DNA of 64,000 bases from Phenylobacterium sp. (GTDB lineage Bacteria; Pseudomonadota; Alphaproteobacteria; Caulobacterales; Caulobacteraceae), in NCBI RefSeq assembly GCF_013822795.1, contig NZ_PNLB01000004.1, forward strand, positions 1-64,000, read 5' to 3'. A program made the position numbers and the translations under genes. Under the pieces are notes generated by a model. The model saw only the letters and a program-made list of their open reading frames with translations. It searched no databases and was not told the DNA's origin. Below are positions 36,770 to 50,966 of the stretch, piece by piece; position 1 is the stretch's first letter; each line of letters begins with the position of its first letter.

Positions 36770-37314
36770 GGGGTATTTTCCTCGAGGTGGCGGGTCAGGG
36801 CGCGGATCACCTGGTCGACGGCGACGTGGTGCGCCGTGTCGCCGGTTTCGACGGTGACGTCGGCCTCGGCGTAGACAGGGTAGCGCTTCTCGGCGAGCTC
36901 GGTGAGCACTTCCAGCGGGTCCTTGCCCGAGAGCAGGGGGCGGCTGTCCTTGCGCCCGACGCGGCGCACGAGCACGTCAAGATCGGCCTTCAGCCAGACC
37001 GAAATCGAGCGCTCCTTGATGAGCTTGCGGGTCTCGTCGTTCATGAACGCGCCGCCGCCGGTGGCCAGCACGTGCGGCGGGTTCTCCAGCAGCCGGGTGA
37101 TCACCCGGCGCTCGCCCTCGCGGAAGGCGGGCTCGCCCATCTCGGCGAAAATATCGGGAATGGAGCGGCCGGCGGCGGCCTCGATCTCGACGTCGGCGTC
37201 CTTGAACGGCAGGTCGAGCGCGTTGGCGAGGCGGCGGCCGACGCTTGATTTGCCGACCCCCATCAGGCCCACGAGGGTGATGGTGCGGGCGCGCAGCGGT
37301 GTGTAACGGTCCAT
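36766..37314 (-). CDS. aroK: Shikimate kinase
   Basis: 182 residues. P-loop [11 protein letters not shown] begins at residue 16; shikimate-binding [11 protein letters not shown] (with the family Asp), RRVITRLL and ATGGGAF follow, plus the lid RKDSRPLL. It phosphorylates shikimate with ATP. ATG 37314 is chosen because [16 protein letters not shown] fits family starts; the open frame extends 185 codons further upstream without homology-like content. First gene of the aroK-aroB-CNNM operon, divergent from the exported hypothetical protein. Confidence 0.95.
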   Translation of the reverse strand: MDRYTPLRARTITLVGLMGVGKSSVGRRLANALDLPFKDADVEIEAAAGRSIPDIFAEMGEPAFREGERRVITRLLENPPHVLATGGGAFMNDETRKLIKERSISVWLKADLDVLVRRVGRKDSRPLLSGKDPLEVLTELAEKRYPVYAEADVTVETGDTAHHVAVDQVIRALTRHLEENTP

Positions 37315-37378
37315 GAACGGCGCAGGTCTTACACGAGCAAAGGCCTCCGCGCCAAGTTGGCGTAACGCAAGGCAGGTA

Positions 37379-38692
37379 ATGATGAGCCGCAGGCTAACCG
37401 GCATGGCGCTCGGCGCCCTCCTGATCGGCGCTGTTCCGGCGTTCGCCCAGCCGGCGGTGGAGGTGACGCCGCTGGCGGCGCCCGACGCCTTCTCTAACGG
37501 CGCGCGCGATACCGGCCTGCCGGCCGACCTGTGGCGCGGAGCCTCAGTCGAGACGGCGCGCACGGTGCTGCCGCTGGTGGCGGCCAAGCCGCTGTCGCCG
37601 GCCGCCGCGGCGCTGGCGCGGCGGGTGCTGGCGACCGGCGCCAACGGCCCGGAGGGCGCGGGGCAGGACCGCGACCTGGCCGGGGCGCGGATCGCGGCGC
37701 TGATCGCCCAGGGCGCGGTGAAGGACGCCGGGACGATCTTGTCGCGGACGACGGGCCTGGAGAGCAATCCGGCGCTGGCGCAGGCCGGCGCCGAGGCGGC
37801 GCTGCTGGCCGGGCAGGATGAGCGGGCCTGCGAGATCGGCGACCGGTTGGCGAGCGGCCGTGAGGACATCTACTGGCTGCGGCTGCGGGCCTACTGCCAG
37901 GCGCGCGCCGGGCAGGCCGACGCCGCCCACGTGACCTTCGACCTGGCCCAGGGCGTGGCGCGCGATGCGACCTACGGGCGGCTGATGGGCGCCAAGCTGG
38001 CGGGGGCGGGAAGTCCGGGCGCGGCGTCGCTGCGGGGCGGGCTGGACTATGCGCTGTCGCGCAGCCTGGGCTTGGATCTGACGGCCGCGACCCCGGCGCC
38101 GGCGGTGGCCGCGGCGCTGGCGGCGGGCGAGCCGGGGGCGGCGACCTGGAACATCGAGACCGGGCCGGGGCCGCTGCGCGCGGCGATGGCGGCGGTGGCG
38201 GCCGGGGATCTGGCGAGCGCGCAGACCTTGCGGGCCGGGCTGACGGCCGACGCGACGCCGGTCAACGAGCTGGCGCTGCTCGACGCGCTGATCGCGGCGG
38301 CGAGCGGCAAGCCGGACGGCCCGACGCTGGACCGGCTGGTCGAGCGCGGAGCGGTGTCGGACGCCAAGATCCGCGGCAAGATGCAGAACGCGGCGATCCT
38401 GCTGGCGGCGCTGGGCGGGCCGATGACGCCGCAGGCGCGCGGCGAGTTCGCCAAGTTCGCCGGGGCCGAGGCCGGCAAGGCGACGGTGGCGCGGGGCCTG
38501 GCGCTCGACCTGGCCGGCGAGGCCAGGCTGATGGGCGAGAGCGCGCTGCTGGCGCTGTGGATCAGCGCCGACGCCGGCGCGGCGGGACCGGCGACCGGCG
38601 ATCGGGCGCGGATCGTCCGCGCGCTGCGGCTGGCCGGGTTGGACGCCGACGCCCGCGCCTTCGCAGTCGAGGGGCTGCTGGCGCAAAGATGA
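37379..38692 (+). CDS. Exported Ala-rich hypothetical protein upstream of xerD
   Basis: About 437 residues. A signal peptide (MMSRRLTGMALGALLIGAVP-AFAQ) leads into an all-helical, Ala/Leu/Gly-rich protein with TPR- or Sel1-like repeating helix pairs but no clean repeat consensus (for example QAGAEAALLAGQDERACEIG, RAYCQARAGQADAAHVTFDL). I do not recognise a family beyond the similar Caulobacter gene often found before xerD. Two adjacent ATGs (37379, 37382) are possible starts. Its stop overlaps the xerD ATG. Confidence 0.7.
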   Translation: MMSRRLTGMALGALLIGAVPAFAQPAVEVTPLAAPDAFSNGARDTGLPADLWRGASVETARTVLPLVAAKPLSPAAAALARRVLATGANGPEGAGQDRDLAGARIAALIAQGAVKDAGTILSRTTGLESNPALAQAGAEAALLAGQDERACEIGDRLASGREDIYWLRLRAYCQARAGQADAAHVTFDLAQGVARDATYGRLMGAKLAGAGSPGAASLRGGLDYALSRSLGLDLTAATPAPAVAAALAAGEPGAATWNIETGPGPLRAAMAAVAAGDLASAQTLRAGLTADATPVNELALLDALIAAASGKPDGPTLDRLVERGAVSDAKIRGKMQNAAILLAALGGPMTPQARGEFAKFAGAEAGKATVARGLALDLAGEARLMGESALLALWISADAGAAGPATGDRARIVRALRLAGLDADARAFAVEGLLAQR

Positions 38693-39597
38693 GCGGCGCG
38701 GGCTGGATCGAAGCCTTTCTCGAGATGATGGCCGGCGAGCGGGCCAGCGCCCGCAACACCCTGACCGCCTATGGCAAGGACCTGGCCGATGCGCAGGCGT
38801 TCCTCAAAGGGCGCGGCGTGGATCTGAGCAACGCCGGGGCCGAGCAGATCGAGGCCTATTTCGCCGCGCTCAGCGACCGCGGCATGTCGCCGGCGACGGC
38901 GGCGCGGCGGCGCTCGGCGGTGCGCCAGTTCTATCGCTTCGTGCTGGGCGAGGGGTGGCGGGCGGACGATCCCTCGCGCCGCGTCGACGCCCCCAAGAAA
39001 GGCCGGCCGCTGCCCAAGGTGCTGAGCCGCTCGGAGGTCGATGCGATCATCGGCGCGGCCGGCGCGCGGGACGGCGGCCAGGGCCTGCGGCTGGCCTGCA
39101 TGGTCGAGCTGGCCTACGCCTCGGGGCTGCGGATTTCGGAGCTGACGGCGCTGCCGTTGTCGGTACTGGCGCGCGATCCGGCCTATCTGATCGTCAAAGG
39201 CAAGGGCGGCAAGGAGCGGCTGGCGCCGCTGAACGACGCCGCGCGGGCGGCGGTCAAAGCGTATCTGGAGATCCGCAAGGATTTCCTGCCGAAGGGCGAC
39301 GCGGCGAACCCGTGGCTGTTCCCCTCGCGCAGCAAGGCCGGGCGGCTGACCCCGCGGCGGTTTGCGCAGCTGCTGGACGAGGCCGCGGCCGACGCCGGGA
39401 TCGATCCGGCCCGGGTCAGCCCGCACGTGCTGCGCCACGCCTTCGCCACCCATCTGCTGGAGGGGGGAGCCGACCTGCGGGTGGTGCAGAAGCTGCTCGG
39501 CCACGCCGACATCGCCACCACCCAGATCTATACCCACGTCGCCGGCGAGCGGCTGCGAGAGGTGGTGCGCAGCAAGCATCCGCTGGCGAAGAAGTAA
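38689..39597 (+). CDS. xerD: Tyrosine recombinase XerD
   Basis: 302 residues. SAM-like core-binding domain (about 4-90), then the catalytic domain with Arg148, Lys172, His246-x2-Arg249, His272 and nucleophile Tyr281 (SGLRISEL, HVLRHAFATHLLE, LGHADIATTQIYTHV). Length and motifs are those of chromosomal XerD, which with XerC resolves chromosome dimers at dif. It is not a phage integrase. ATG overlaps the upstream stop (ATGA). Confidence 0.93.
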   Translation: MSGAGWIEAFLEMMAGERASARNTLTAYGKDLADAQAFLKGRGVDLSNAGAEQIEAYFAALSDRGMSPATAARRRSAVRQFYRFVLGEGWRADDPSRRVDAPKKGRPLPKVLSRSEVDAIIGAAGARDGGQGLRLACMVELAYASGLRISELTALPLSVLARDPAYLIVKGKGGKERLAPLNDAARAAVKAYLEIRKDFLPKGDAANPWLFPSRSKAGRLTPRRFAQLLDEAAADAGIDPARVSPHVLRHAFATHLLEGGADLRVVQKLLGHADIATTQIYTHVAGERLREVVRSKHPLAKK

Positions 39598-39733
39598 GTG
39601 CGTCGGCGGACGGCTGGGTTCGCAACAAACCGTGAGCGGGCCGGGCCAGTCGCAGCCCCGCTGCGCTGGCGTCTTGACGCCGGGGGCGCGATGGCTGTTC
39701 CTCGGGGTTGTGAGGCGGGCGCTTCGCGCCTAG

Positions 39734-41812
<2,079 letters not shown>

Positions 41813-41840
41813 GCGCCGAACCCTATCGCTGAAAAAGAAG

Positions 41841-41874
41841 AACCCGCCGGAGCGCGAGCCCCGGCGGGTTTTCT
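41841..41874. terminator. Bidirectional intrinsic terminator
   Basis: A perfect 10-bp stem AACCCGCCGG / CCGGCGGGTT with a 10-nt loop is followed by TTCT on the plus strand. On the minus strand it is followed by TTCTTTTTC. It can serve both the nitronate monooxygenase gene and the convergent TonB receptor. Confidence 0.85.
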
Positions 41875-41931
41875 GTTGGCTGCGAAGCCTTCGGCCGCCC
41901 GCCCGTGGGGCGGGCGAGCGGCGTCCGGTTC

Positions 41932-44865
41932 CTAGTAGCGCAGGGTCGCGCCCATGTAGAAGAAGCGACCACGGTTGTCGAAGCTCGACGAACCGGTGCC
42001 GACGCCCTGGAAGGTTTCCGGCAGGTACGGCGGGTTTTCGTTGGTGACGTTCAGGATCCCCGCACGCATCGAGACCTGATCGTTCAAGGTGTAGCTGACC
42101 TTGATGTCGTGGTTGTAGTAGTCGCCCGTGTAGTACGGGGCGAGCTGGGTCTCGGTGAAGGCCGTCGTCGAGGCCATCGAGCCGATGTAGTGCGTGGTCC
42201 AGCTGACGCTGACGTCGTCATAGGTCCATTGGATGGTGCCCTGGGCCTTCCACTCCGGCGTCGCGTTGGTGATGGTGTTCGCGAGTTGGGTGTAGGCTTG
42301 GCCCGGCAGGCCCTGCTGGGCCCAGCGGTACATCCAGGTGCCGTCCAGACGCATGGCCACTTGGCCCCACGGCTTGTTGATGGCGTCCTGGAGGTCGAAA
42401 CCGTACTGGATCGAGGCGTCGTAGCCCTCGACCTTCACCTTGGCGACGTTCTGGTTGGTCTGGATGACCTCGATCACGCCGCCCGGAACCGCGCCGCCGT
42501 TCGTGCCGGTCGGATCACGAATGATGAGCGCGCAGAACGGGTTCGACGCATAGGCGTCGGTCGACTGGTAGCAGAGGTCCTGCAGCAGGGTGTTGATCGG
42601 GATCGTGCCGACCTGGTCCTCGATGTTGTACTTGAAGAAGTCGAGGGACATCTGCAGCCGCGGAATCCAGCGGGGCTGGATCACGACGCCCAGGTTGTAG
42701 GTGTTCGCCGTTTCCGGGCCGAGGTCCGGATTGCCGCCTTGCAGCAGCGGCAGCGACGGGCGGCCGGTGCCGAAGTTCGAGACGAAGGTCGCCGGGTTGT
42801 AGTTGGCGATGGCGGCCGAGCAGGTGGCCAGGCGCAGGGCCTTGTTGGCGGCGCTGGCGACGGCGTAGCTGTCCTTGTCGCAGGGGTCGACGGCCGCGGT
42901 GGTGAAGTTGCGGCTCTGCGGCGAATACAGCTCGACGATGTTCGGCGCGCGCACGGCGGTGCCTTGCGAGGCGCGGAAGCGGATGTCCTGCACCGGGGCC
43001 CAGTCCAGGCGGACCTGGTACTGGTCGGTCTTGCCGATCGAGGAGTAGTCGGCGATGCGGCCGGCGGCCTCGAAGGTCAGTTCCTGGGCGAACGGCAGAT
43101 CCTTCAGGATCGGAACGCGCAGTTCGGCGTAGGCTTCCTTGGTGTCGTACTCGCCTTCACGGGTGCCGATGGCGTTGAAGAACAGCGCGCCCGAAGCGCC
43201 GAGGGCGTCCTGGGCGAAGTAGCTTTCTTCCTTGCGGTACTCGGCGCCGACGTTGATCCCGACATGGCCGGCCGGCAGCTCGAACAGGTTCGTGCTGATG
43301 TTGCCGGCGACGACGGTCTGCTTGACCTCCTGGTCGGTCACCGAGTTGGCGTTGGTCCAGGCGACGGCCGCCTGGTTCGGGCCGTTGACCAGATCCCACG
43401 GCACGCAGCCGGCGGCGCGGGCGGCGACGTCACGGCAGACGACGACGCCGTTGACCAGCACCGCATCGGTGGCTTGCTGGACGCGGGCCACGCGCGGCAC
43501 GTTGTAGGAGGTCGTCGTACCGGTGGTCTTGCCGTACTGGGCGTACCAGTCCCAGTTGAAGGTGCGGCCGACGGCTTCGAAGTCGCCTTCCATGCCGCCG
43601 AGGACGCGGAGGGTCTCGCGCTCGGTCTTGACGTCACGGCCGCCGAATTCGGTCCAGAACTTGCCGACCTGGGCGGTGGAGCCTTGGGTCAGGGTCTTGC
43701 CGGCCGCGAGCCATTCGGCGCGCAGGGCCGCGGCGGTGGAGCCGGCGCCGTTCAGGTAGGCGTTGTCGCCCTTCAGACTGACCGGCATCGTCCCGCCGCC
43801 CTGGGCGTTGGAGAACGGCGGCTGGAAGAAGCCGTAGCCGTCGACCTTGGAGTAGGTGATGTCGGCGAAGGCCTTGATGTTGTCGGTGACGCGATAGTCG
43901 GCGTAGCCGCGGATAGTGCCGCGTTGCGACTTGGCCTGCAGGGCGTTGAGCGAGGCCGAGTAGAACAGGGCGTCGTCCTGGCAGGTCGGCTGCACGGCCG
44001 GGGTCGAGCAGGGGGCGCTGAGGCGCACGACCTGGGACGGATTGCGGTAGTCGAGGGTGACCGCGCGGGCCACGCCGACCGCGCCGGGCGTCAGCTGGAA
44101 CGTGGCGGTCGGGGTGGTGTTGGTCTTGCTGGCCGGGATCACCGTCTGGGGGTTGGCCAGGGTGTTGCGGCGAATGCCGGGATAGCCCCACTCGCGGTCG
44201 ACCTGGAAGATCGGCTCTTCGCGCGAGACTTCACCACCGACCAGGATGTTCAGGCGGTCGTCCAGCAGCTTCGTGCCGTACATGCCCGAGATCCGGAAGG
44301 TCTCGCCGTCGCCTTCCTGCGAGGCGCCGACCTGGCCCTCGATCTGCAGGCCGTCGAATTCCTTCTTCATGATCAGGTTGACGACGCCGGCGATGGCTTC
44401 CGAGCCGTAGACCGCCGAGGCGCCGCCCGCGACGGTGTCGATGCGCTCGACCATCATGGCCGGCAGCAGGTTCAGGTCGACGGCGGGCGAGGAGGCGTCG
44501 GAGAACACGATCCGGCGGCCGTCCTGCAGCACCAGGGTGCGCGTCGGGCCAAGGCCGCGGATGTCGGCGCGGGCCTGACCGGCGAGGAACAGCGTCGAGG
44601 ACGTGTTCTGGCCGTTGCTGGCCGCGTTGATCATCGGAATGTCGAGCAGCATGTCGCCGATCGACAGGTTGCCGGAGGCGGCGATCTGTTCGGACGTCAT
44701 GACCGAGACCGGGACCGGCGAGTTGAAGGTGTCGCGACGGATGCGCGAACCGGTGACGACGATCTCGTCAACCGCGACCTGCTCCTGAGCGGAAGCGATA
44801 GCGGGCACGGCGAAACTGCTCGCCGCGACAGAGCCGAGCAATACGGCTCGAAGCGCGTTCTTCAT
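41932..44865 (-). CDS. Large TonB-dependent receptor
   Basis: 977 residues. Signal peptide MKNALRAVLLGSVAASSFAV...ASAQ, TonB box region DEIVVTGSRI, plug domain (ADIRGLGPTRTLVLQDGRRI, VERIDTVAGGASAVYGSEAI, AGVVNLIMKK), and a 22-strand barrel ending RGRFFYMGATLRY with the usual aromatic C-terminus. This long form is the OAR/NicA-like receptor group common in Caulobacterales, importing scarce large nutrients. No transporter or enzyme neighbour names the ligand. ATG 44865 starts the signal peptide; an upstream in-frame TTG (44877) is less likely. Confidence 0.92.
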   Translation of the reverse strand: MKNALRAVLLGSVAASSFAVPAIASAQEQVAVDEIVVTGSRIRRDTFNSPVPVSVMTSEQIAASGNLSIGDMLLDIPMINAASNGQNTSSTLFLAGQARADIRGLGPTRTLVLQDGRRIVFSDASSPAVDLNLLPAMMVERIDTVAGGASAVYGSEAIAGVVNLIMKKEFDGLQIEGQVGASQEGDGETFRISGMYGTKLLDDRLNILVGGEVSREEPIFQVDREWGYPGIRRNTLANPQTVIPASKTNTTPTATFQLTPGAVGVARAVTLDYRNPSQVVRLSAPCSTPAVQPTCQDDALFYSASLNALQAKSQRGTIRGYADYRVTDNIKAFADITYSKVDGYGFFQPPFSNAQGGGTMPVSLKGDNAYLNGAGSTAAALRAEWLAAGKTLTQGSTAQVGKFWTEFGGRDVKTERETLRVLGGMEGDFEAVGRTFNWDWYAQYGKTTGTTTSYNVPRVARVQQATDAVLVNGVVVCRDVAARAAGCVPWDLVNGPNQAAVAWTNANSVTDQEVKQTVVAGNISTNLFELPAGHVGINVGAEYRKEESYFAQDALGASGALFFNAIGTREGEYDTKEAYAELRVPILKDLPFAQELTFEAAGRIADYSSIGKTDQYQVRLDWAPVQDIRFRASQGTAVRAPNIVELYSPQSRNFTTAAVDPCDKDSYAVASAANKALRLATCSAAIANYNPATFVSNFGTGRPSLPLLQGGNPDLGPETANTYNLGVVIQPRWIPRLQMSLDFFKYNIEDQVGTIPINTLLQDLCYQSTDAYASNPFCALIIRDPTGTNGGAVPGGVIEVIQTNQNVAKVKVEGYDASIQYGFDLQDAINKPWGQVAMRLDGTWMYRWAQQGLPGQAYTQLANTITNATPEWKAQGTIQWTYDDVSVSWTTHYIGSMASTTAFTETQLAPYYTGDYYNHDIKVSYTLNDQVSMRAGILNVTNENPPYLPETFQGVGTGSSSFDNRGRFFYMGATLRY

Positions 44866-45172
44866 TGGAACTTTCAATCTGGCCCCCCGGCCTGAATGAG
44901 GAAGAGGGCTTCGGATGGGACGCCGAAGCCACGGTTTCTCAGCCGGTATCGCAACGCCAGATTGTTACCATCGCTGTCGCGATTGTGACGGTCTTGCGTC
45001 CCGAAAACGGCGAACCGGGACGCTTCCACGCGCTTGTTGCGCCCGCAACGGCAAAGTCACAGGTTTGTAATGTTGCGTCTCTGTAAGTATCAAAATGCCC
45101 AGATGTGCGGCGTATGTGACACACATGATACGTGTGTCGGGCCTAGCTGCGCGGGCGCACGTCCTCAGGCGA
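44866..45172. other. 307-bp intergenic region upstream of TonB receptor
   Basis: No gene is seen. It is less GC-rich than its surroundings, especially 45050-45140. An inverted repeat GACACAC-ATGATAC-GTGTGTC lies at 45118-45138, between the aldolase 3' end and the receptor 5' end. It could be a regulatory site for the receptor or a transcript end for the aldolase (no T-tract). Confidence 0.5.
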
Positions 45173-46180
45173 TCAGGCGATCGCCTTGAGCGCTACGCCG
45201 AGCTCGTCGACGCTGTCCGGGGTCACGGCCCACGAGCACATGAAGCGCACTGAGCCGTCGAGGAAGCGATAGGCGAACCAGCCCGCGGCGTGGAGGCGGC
45301 TAAGCGTCGCATCGTCCATCTCGACGAACACGGCGTTGGCCTCGACCGGGTGGCGCACCGGGAAGGGCGAGAGCTCGGCCAGCCGCCGGGCCATGGCGTT
45401 GGCGTGGGCGGCGCGGGCGACGAAGGCGCCGCTTTCCAGCATGCCGATGAAAGGCGCGGCATAGAATCGGCCCTTGGACGGCAGTTGGCCGGACTGCTTC
45501 AGGCGAGCGTCGAACCGGCGGGCGAGGGTCCGGTCGAAGATCACCACCGCCTCGGTGGCGGTCATGCCGGCCTTGGTCCCGCCGACCACCAAGATGTCGA
45601 CGCCCAGCGAGCCGATCGCCTTGAGGTCGAAACCGGCGGCCGCGGCGTTGGCCAGCCGCGCGCCGTCCAGGTGCACGCCGAGCCCCTTGGCCTTGGCCGG
45701 GGCGGTCAGGGCGGCGATCTCCTCGAGCGAATAGACCGTGCCGTACTCGGTGGCGTTGGTCAGCGACAGGGCGACCGGGAACTGACGGTGAGCCATGTCG
45801 GGCTGGGCCAGCGGGCCGGCGAGGGCGGCCGGATCGATGCGGCCCGAAGCGCCGGGCAGGCCGACGAGGCCGAGCCCATGGCCAAAGAAACCGGGCGCGC
45901 CGGTCTCGTCGGTGCAGACGTGGGCGTGCTCGTGGGCCAGGACCGCCTCGAACGGGCGGCAGAGCGTGGCCAGGGCGATGGCGTTGGCGGCGGTCCCCGA
46001 GGCGACGAAGCGGACCTCGGCGTCGGCGTCCAGCAGGGCCCGAACGGCGTCGGCGGCGCGCGCGCTGACTTCGTCGGTCCCGTAGCCGGAGGTGAAGCCG
46101 GTGTTGGCGGCGACCAGCGCCTCAATCGCTTCGGGCGCGGCGGGGGCGGTGTTGTCGGAGGCGAAATCGTAGCGGGCCAT
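45173..46180 (-). CDS. ltaE: Low-specificity L-threonine aldolase
   Basis: 335 residues, PLP fold type I. DFASDNTAPAAPE start, SGTAANAIAL, HVCTDETGAPGFF, Asp172 in LGVHLDGARLANAA, and the PLP lysine Lys203 in VVGGTKAGM are all in place. It cleaves L-threonine and allo-threonine to glycine and acetaldehyde. It is a stand-alone gene, and is closer to the LtaE/beta-eliminating lyase-like group of about 340 residues. Start ATG 46180. Confidence 0.87.
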   Translation of the reverse strand: MARYDFASDNTAPAAPEAIEALVAANTGFTSGYGTDEVSARAADAVRALLDADAEVRFVASGTAANAIALATLCRPFEAVLAHEHAHVCTDETGAPGFFGHGLGLVGLPGASGRIDPAALAGPLAQPDMAHRQFPVALSLTNATEYGTVYSLEEIAALTAPAKAKGLGVHLDGARLANAAAAGFDLKAIGSLGVDILVVGGTKAGMTATEAVVIFDRTLARRFDARLKQSGQLPSKGRFYAAPFIGMLESGAFVARAAHANAMARRLAELSPFPVRHPVEANAVFVEMDDATLSRLHAAGWFAYRFLDGSVRFMCSWAVTPDSVDELGVALKAIA

Positions 46181-46280
46181 GGGCGTCTTCGTAGCGCGGC
46201 CTCACGTCACAGCGAAGCCTGGAGTTTTCTGGTTTTTTCATAGTCGTGGGGCATGGTGCCGCCCAGGGGGAGCGTAGCGT

Positions 46281-48593
<2,313 letters not shown>

Positions 48594-48594
48594 G

Positions 48595-48714
48595 TTGCTC
48601 CCCCTCTGGGGGAGCTGTCGGCTGTATGGCCGACTGAGGGGGATTGCTGACTCAGAAGGCCCCCTCCGTCTCGGCGCTCTGCGCCGATCCACCTCCCCCC
48701 AGCGGGGGAGGAAT
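48595..48714. repeat. Dispersed multi-hairpin element, family 1, copy B
   Basis: Same architecture as copy A. Stem 2 is GTCGGC/GCCGAC, where copy A has GTCAGC/GCTGAC (a compensated A:T to G:C change). Stem 4 is TCGGCGC/GCGCCGA. It lies directly after the hybrid kinase stop and before the convergent epoxide hydrolase gene. Confidence 0.85.
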
Positions 48715-48717
48715 TAG

Positions 48718-49863
48718 TCATCCGTGCTCCCGTCCCCAGGCCTGGACGTCGGTGACGAAGAGGTCGGGTTCCTCCATGGCCGCGAAGTGGCCGCCGCGGG
48801 GCTGGTCGCTCCAGCGCACGATGTTGTAGGCCCGCTCGGCCCAGCCGCGCGGCGGGGCGGTGTAGAGCGGCTCGCCCGGGAAGTTGGCGAAGGCGGTCGG
48901 GGTCTCGCAGCGCTGGCCTTCGGCGAGGGCGACGCCGCCCTCTTCGAGGAAGCCGCGATAGTACCAGGCGCCGGTCGTGAAGCTGCCGGTCATGACGTAG
49001 AGCATGATGTTGGTCAGCAGGGCGTCCTTGGGGTGGACCTGATCAAAGGGCTTTTCGCGCAGGTCCGACCAGTCGTGGAAACGCTCGGCGATCCAGGCGG
49101 CCTGGCCGACCGGGTTGCCGGCGCCCATCCAGGCCAGCGATTGCGGCTTGGAGGCCTGGAGCCGGAAGTAAGCCCCCATCAGCTCCATCATCTGGCCCTG
49201 GCGGGTGAGCCAGGCGACCTCGGCCTCGTCCTTCGGACCGCCGAATGGACGCAGGGCCATCATGTTCAGGTGGATGGCGCGGACGTGTGCGCCGTGCTCG
49301 TGGCCGAGCCAGGAGGTGACCATCGCGCCCCAGTCGCCGCCCTGGGCAAGGTAGCGGTCGTAGCCGAGCACCTGCGTCATCAGGGTGTTGAACAGCCGCG
49401 CGGTGGTGCGCTGGCCGATCGGGCGGACCGGCTTTGACGAGAACCCGAAGCCGGGCAGCGAGGGGATCACCAGATCGAAGGCGTCCTTCGGATCGCCGCC
49501 GAAGCGGCTGGGGAAGGCGAGCTTTTCGATCGAGCCCCAGAACTCGTAGTGCGAGCCCGGCCAGCCGTGGGTGAGCAGCAGCGGACGCTTGCCGCCGGCC
49601 TCGCCGACCACGTGCAGGAAGTGCAGGTCGTAGTCCTCGACCTTGGCGGTGAACTGCGGGAACCGATTGAGATCGGCGACGGCCGCGCGCCAGTCGTAGC
49701 CGCCGGTCCAGTGGGCGCAGAGGTCTTTCAGGTAGGCGCCGTCGCAGCCATAGGCCCAGCCGTCCGGAACCTCGGGGATCGGCGGCCAGGTATAGGCGCG
49801 GACCTGGTCCAGCACCGCCTGCACGGCCTGGTCGCTCCAGGCGACCTCGAACGGTTGAACCAT
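48718..49863 (-). CDS. Epoxide hydrolase (EHN-type alpha/beta hydrolase)
   Basis: 381 residues. N-terminal epoxide-hydrolase domain (about 5-110; WPPIPEVPDGWAYG, YDWRAAVADLNRFPQF) and alpha/beta fold with oxyanion motif HGWPGS, nucleophile Asp177 in QGGDWGAM and His359 in GGHFAAME. This is the microsomal-type family that opens epoxides to diols. It is monocistronic and ends inside or next to a family 1 hairpin element. Confidence 0.92.
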   Translation of the reverse strand: MVQPFEVAWSDQAVQAVLDQVRAYTWPPIPEVPDGWAYGCDGAYLKDLCAHWTGGYDWRAAVADLNRFPQFTAKVEDYDLHFLHVVGEAGGKRPLLLTHGWPGSHYEFWGSIEKLAFPSRFGGDPKDAFDLVIPSLPGFGFSSKPVRPIGQRTTARLFNTLMTQVLGYDRYLAQGGDWGAMVTSWLGHEHGAHVRAIHLNMMALRPFGGPKDEAEVAWLTRQGQMMELMGAYFRLQASKPQSLAWMGAGNPVGQAAWIAERFHDWSDLREKPFDQVHPKDALLTNIMLYVMTGSFTTGAWYYRGFLEEGGVALAEGQRCETPTAFANFPGEPLYTAPPRGWAERAYNIVRWSDQPRGGHFAAMEEPDLFVTDVQAWGREHG

Positions 49864-49935
49864 ATTACCCCTCCCGATCTCGTTGGGCGGGAGGATGAGC
49901 GGCTTGCCCCAAGGGGCGTCAAGAGGGCAGGCGAC

Positions 49936-50250
49936 CTAGGGCTGCAACGATGGCGTAGGCGCGTCGACGACGACGACCCGAAGCCTGCCTCCCCGCTGGA
50001 GGATCCATAGGCCGAAGGCCACAAGCAGGCCCAGCGCCAAGCCCTGTAGACCTACGATGATCGGGACGGCGATAAGCAGGGCGATGGCCTTGACGAGCGG
50101 GCCGTCAGGCGACGACGGCGCCGCGCCGAAGATCTCCAACACGGCGAGGACCGAAAAGGCGAGCGTTCCGCCGCCAACCAGATAGCCCGTCGTGACGATC
50201 TTGAGCACGCCGCCTGCCGTCAGGCAGCCGTCCGACGTTCGCACTTCCAT
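49936..50250 (-). CDS. Small hypothetical membrane protein
   Basis: 104 residues with two strong TM helices (about 15-42 and 55-85) and a basic C-terminal tail. No family is recognised. It lies between epoxide hydrolase and a TetR gene on the same strand, with gaps of about 70 bp on each side, so cotranscription is possible but not obvious. Confidence 0.55.
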   Translation of the reverse strand: MEVRTSDGCLTAGGVLKIVTTGYLVGGGTLAFSVLAVLEIFGAAPSSPDGPLVKAIALLIAVPIIVGLQGLALGLLVAFGLWILQRGGRLRVVVVDAPTPSLQP

Positions 50251-50320
50251 CCCCGGCCCTCCCCAAAGCCAAACGTGGACCGGAGGCTAGAGCCAAGCCG
50301 TGGGGGCGGCAACCGATCCG

Positions 50321-50923
50321 CTACGCCCCCGGCCGCAGGCCTTTGGCCAGGGCGTGGCCGAGTTGGCGGTTGAGGGTGCGGGCCATGCCCTTGGGCAGCT
50401 TGCCGGACAGTTCGAGCGTCACCGCGCCGTGGGTGGCGGCCCAGAACATGCGGCCGATCTCCTCGGGGTCGCCTTCCATGACGCCGGCCTCGACCAGACC
50501 CTTGATGTAGGCCGACTGCATGGCGTTGGCGCGGGCCGCGGCGGCGACCAGCTCGGGATAGTCCTTCTCGTGCGGCTGGTTGAGGTCGAACATCAGCTTG
50601 TAGGTCTGCGGGTGTTCGAAGGCGAAGTTCAGATAGGCCTCGCCCACTGCCGAGCTCTTGGCCTTGGCGCTGCCCTGGGTGGTCGAGAGCGCGGTCTCCA
50701 GCGCTTCGGCGAAGCGGTTGAAGCCGTTGGTGCGCACCGCCGCCAGGATGTCTTCCTTGTCGGTGAAGTAGCGGTAGGGGGTCATCGGGCTGACCCCCAG
50801 CTCGGCGGCCAGCTGGCGCATGGTCACCGCGTCCGGCCCCTTGTCGGCGAACAGCTTCTCGGCCGCGTCGCACAGGCGTTCGCGGAAGTCGGCGACATCG
50901 GACTCGGAGAGGACGCGGGGCAT
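50321..50923 (-). CDS. TetR family regulator of the DUF2855-carotenoid oxygenase operon
   Basis: 200 residues. HTH at about 12-60 (RLCDAAEKLFADKGPDAVTM, RQLAAELGVSPMTPYRYFTD) with a C-terminal WHG-type ligand domain. ATG 50923 (MPRVLSESDV) is the evident start; a longer frame to 51145 overlaps the divergent gene. A palindrome at 50967-50990 lies between it and the DUF2855 gene, the expected target. Confidence 0.9.
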   Translation of the reverse strand: MPRVLSESDVADFRERLCDAAEKLFADKGPDAVTMRQLAAELGVSPMTPYRYFTDKEDILAAVRTNGFNRFAEALETALSTTQGSAKAKSSAVGEAYLNFAFEHPQTYKLMFDLNQPHEKDYPELVAAAARANAMQSAYIKGLVEAGVMEGDPEEIGRMFWAATHGAVTLELSGKLPKGMARTLNRQLGHALAKGLRPGA

Positions 50924-50966
50924 CGGTAAACTCGACCCAAAGAAAGTGCTTGTCCTGGGGTAGCTC

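Noticed and set aside
38689..39597. Tyrosine recombinase as evidence of a prophage or integrative element
   Set aside because: Motifs, length and the accA neighbourhood identify chromosomal XerD; no phage genes or att repeats surround it.
41905..44895. 996-codon open frame antisense to the large TonB receptor
   Set aside because: The product is low-complexity Gly/Ala/Arg/Val-rich and mirrors a well-supported gene; it is an effect of extreme GC at third positions.
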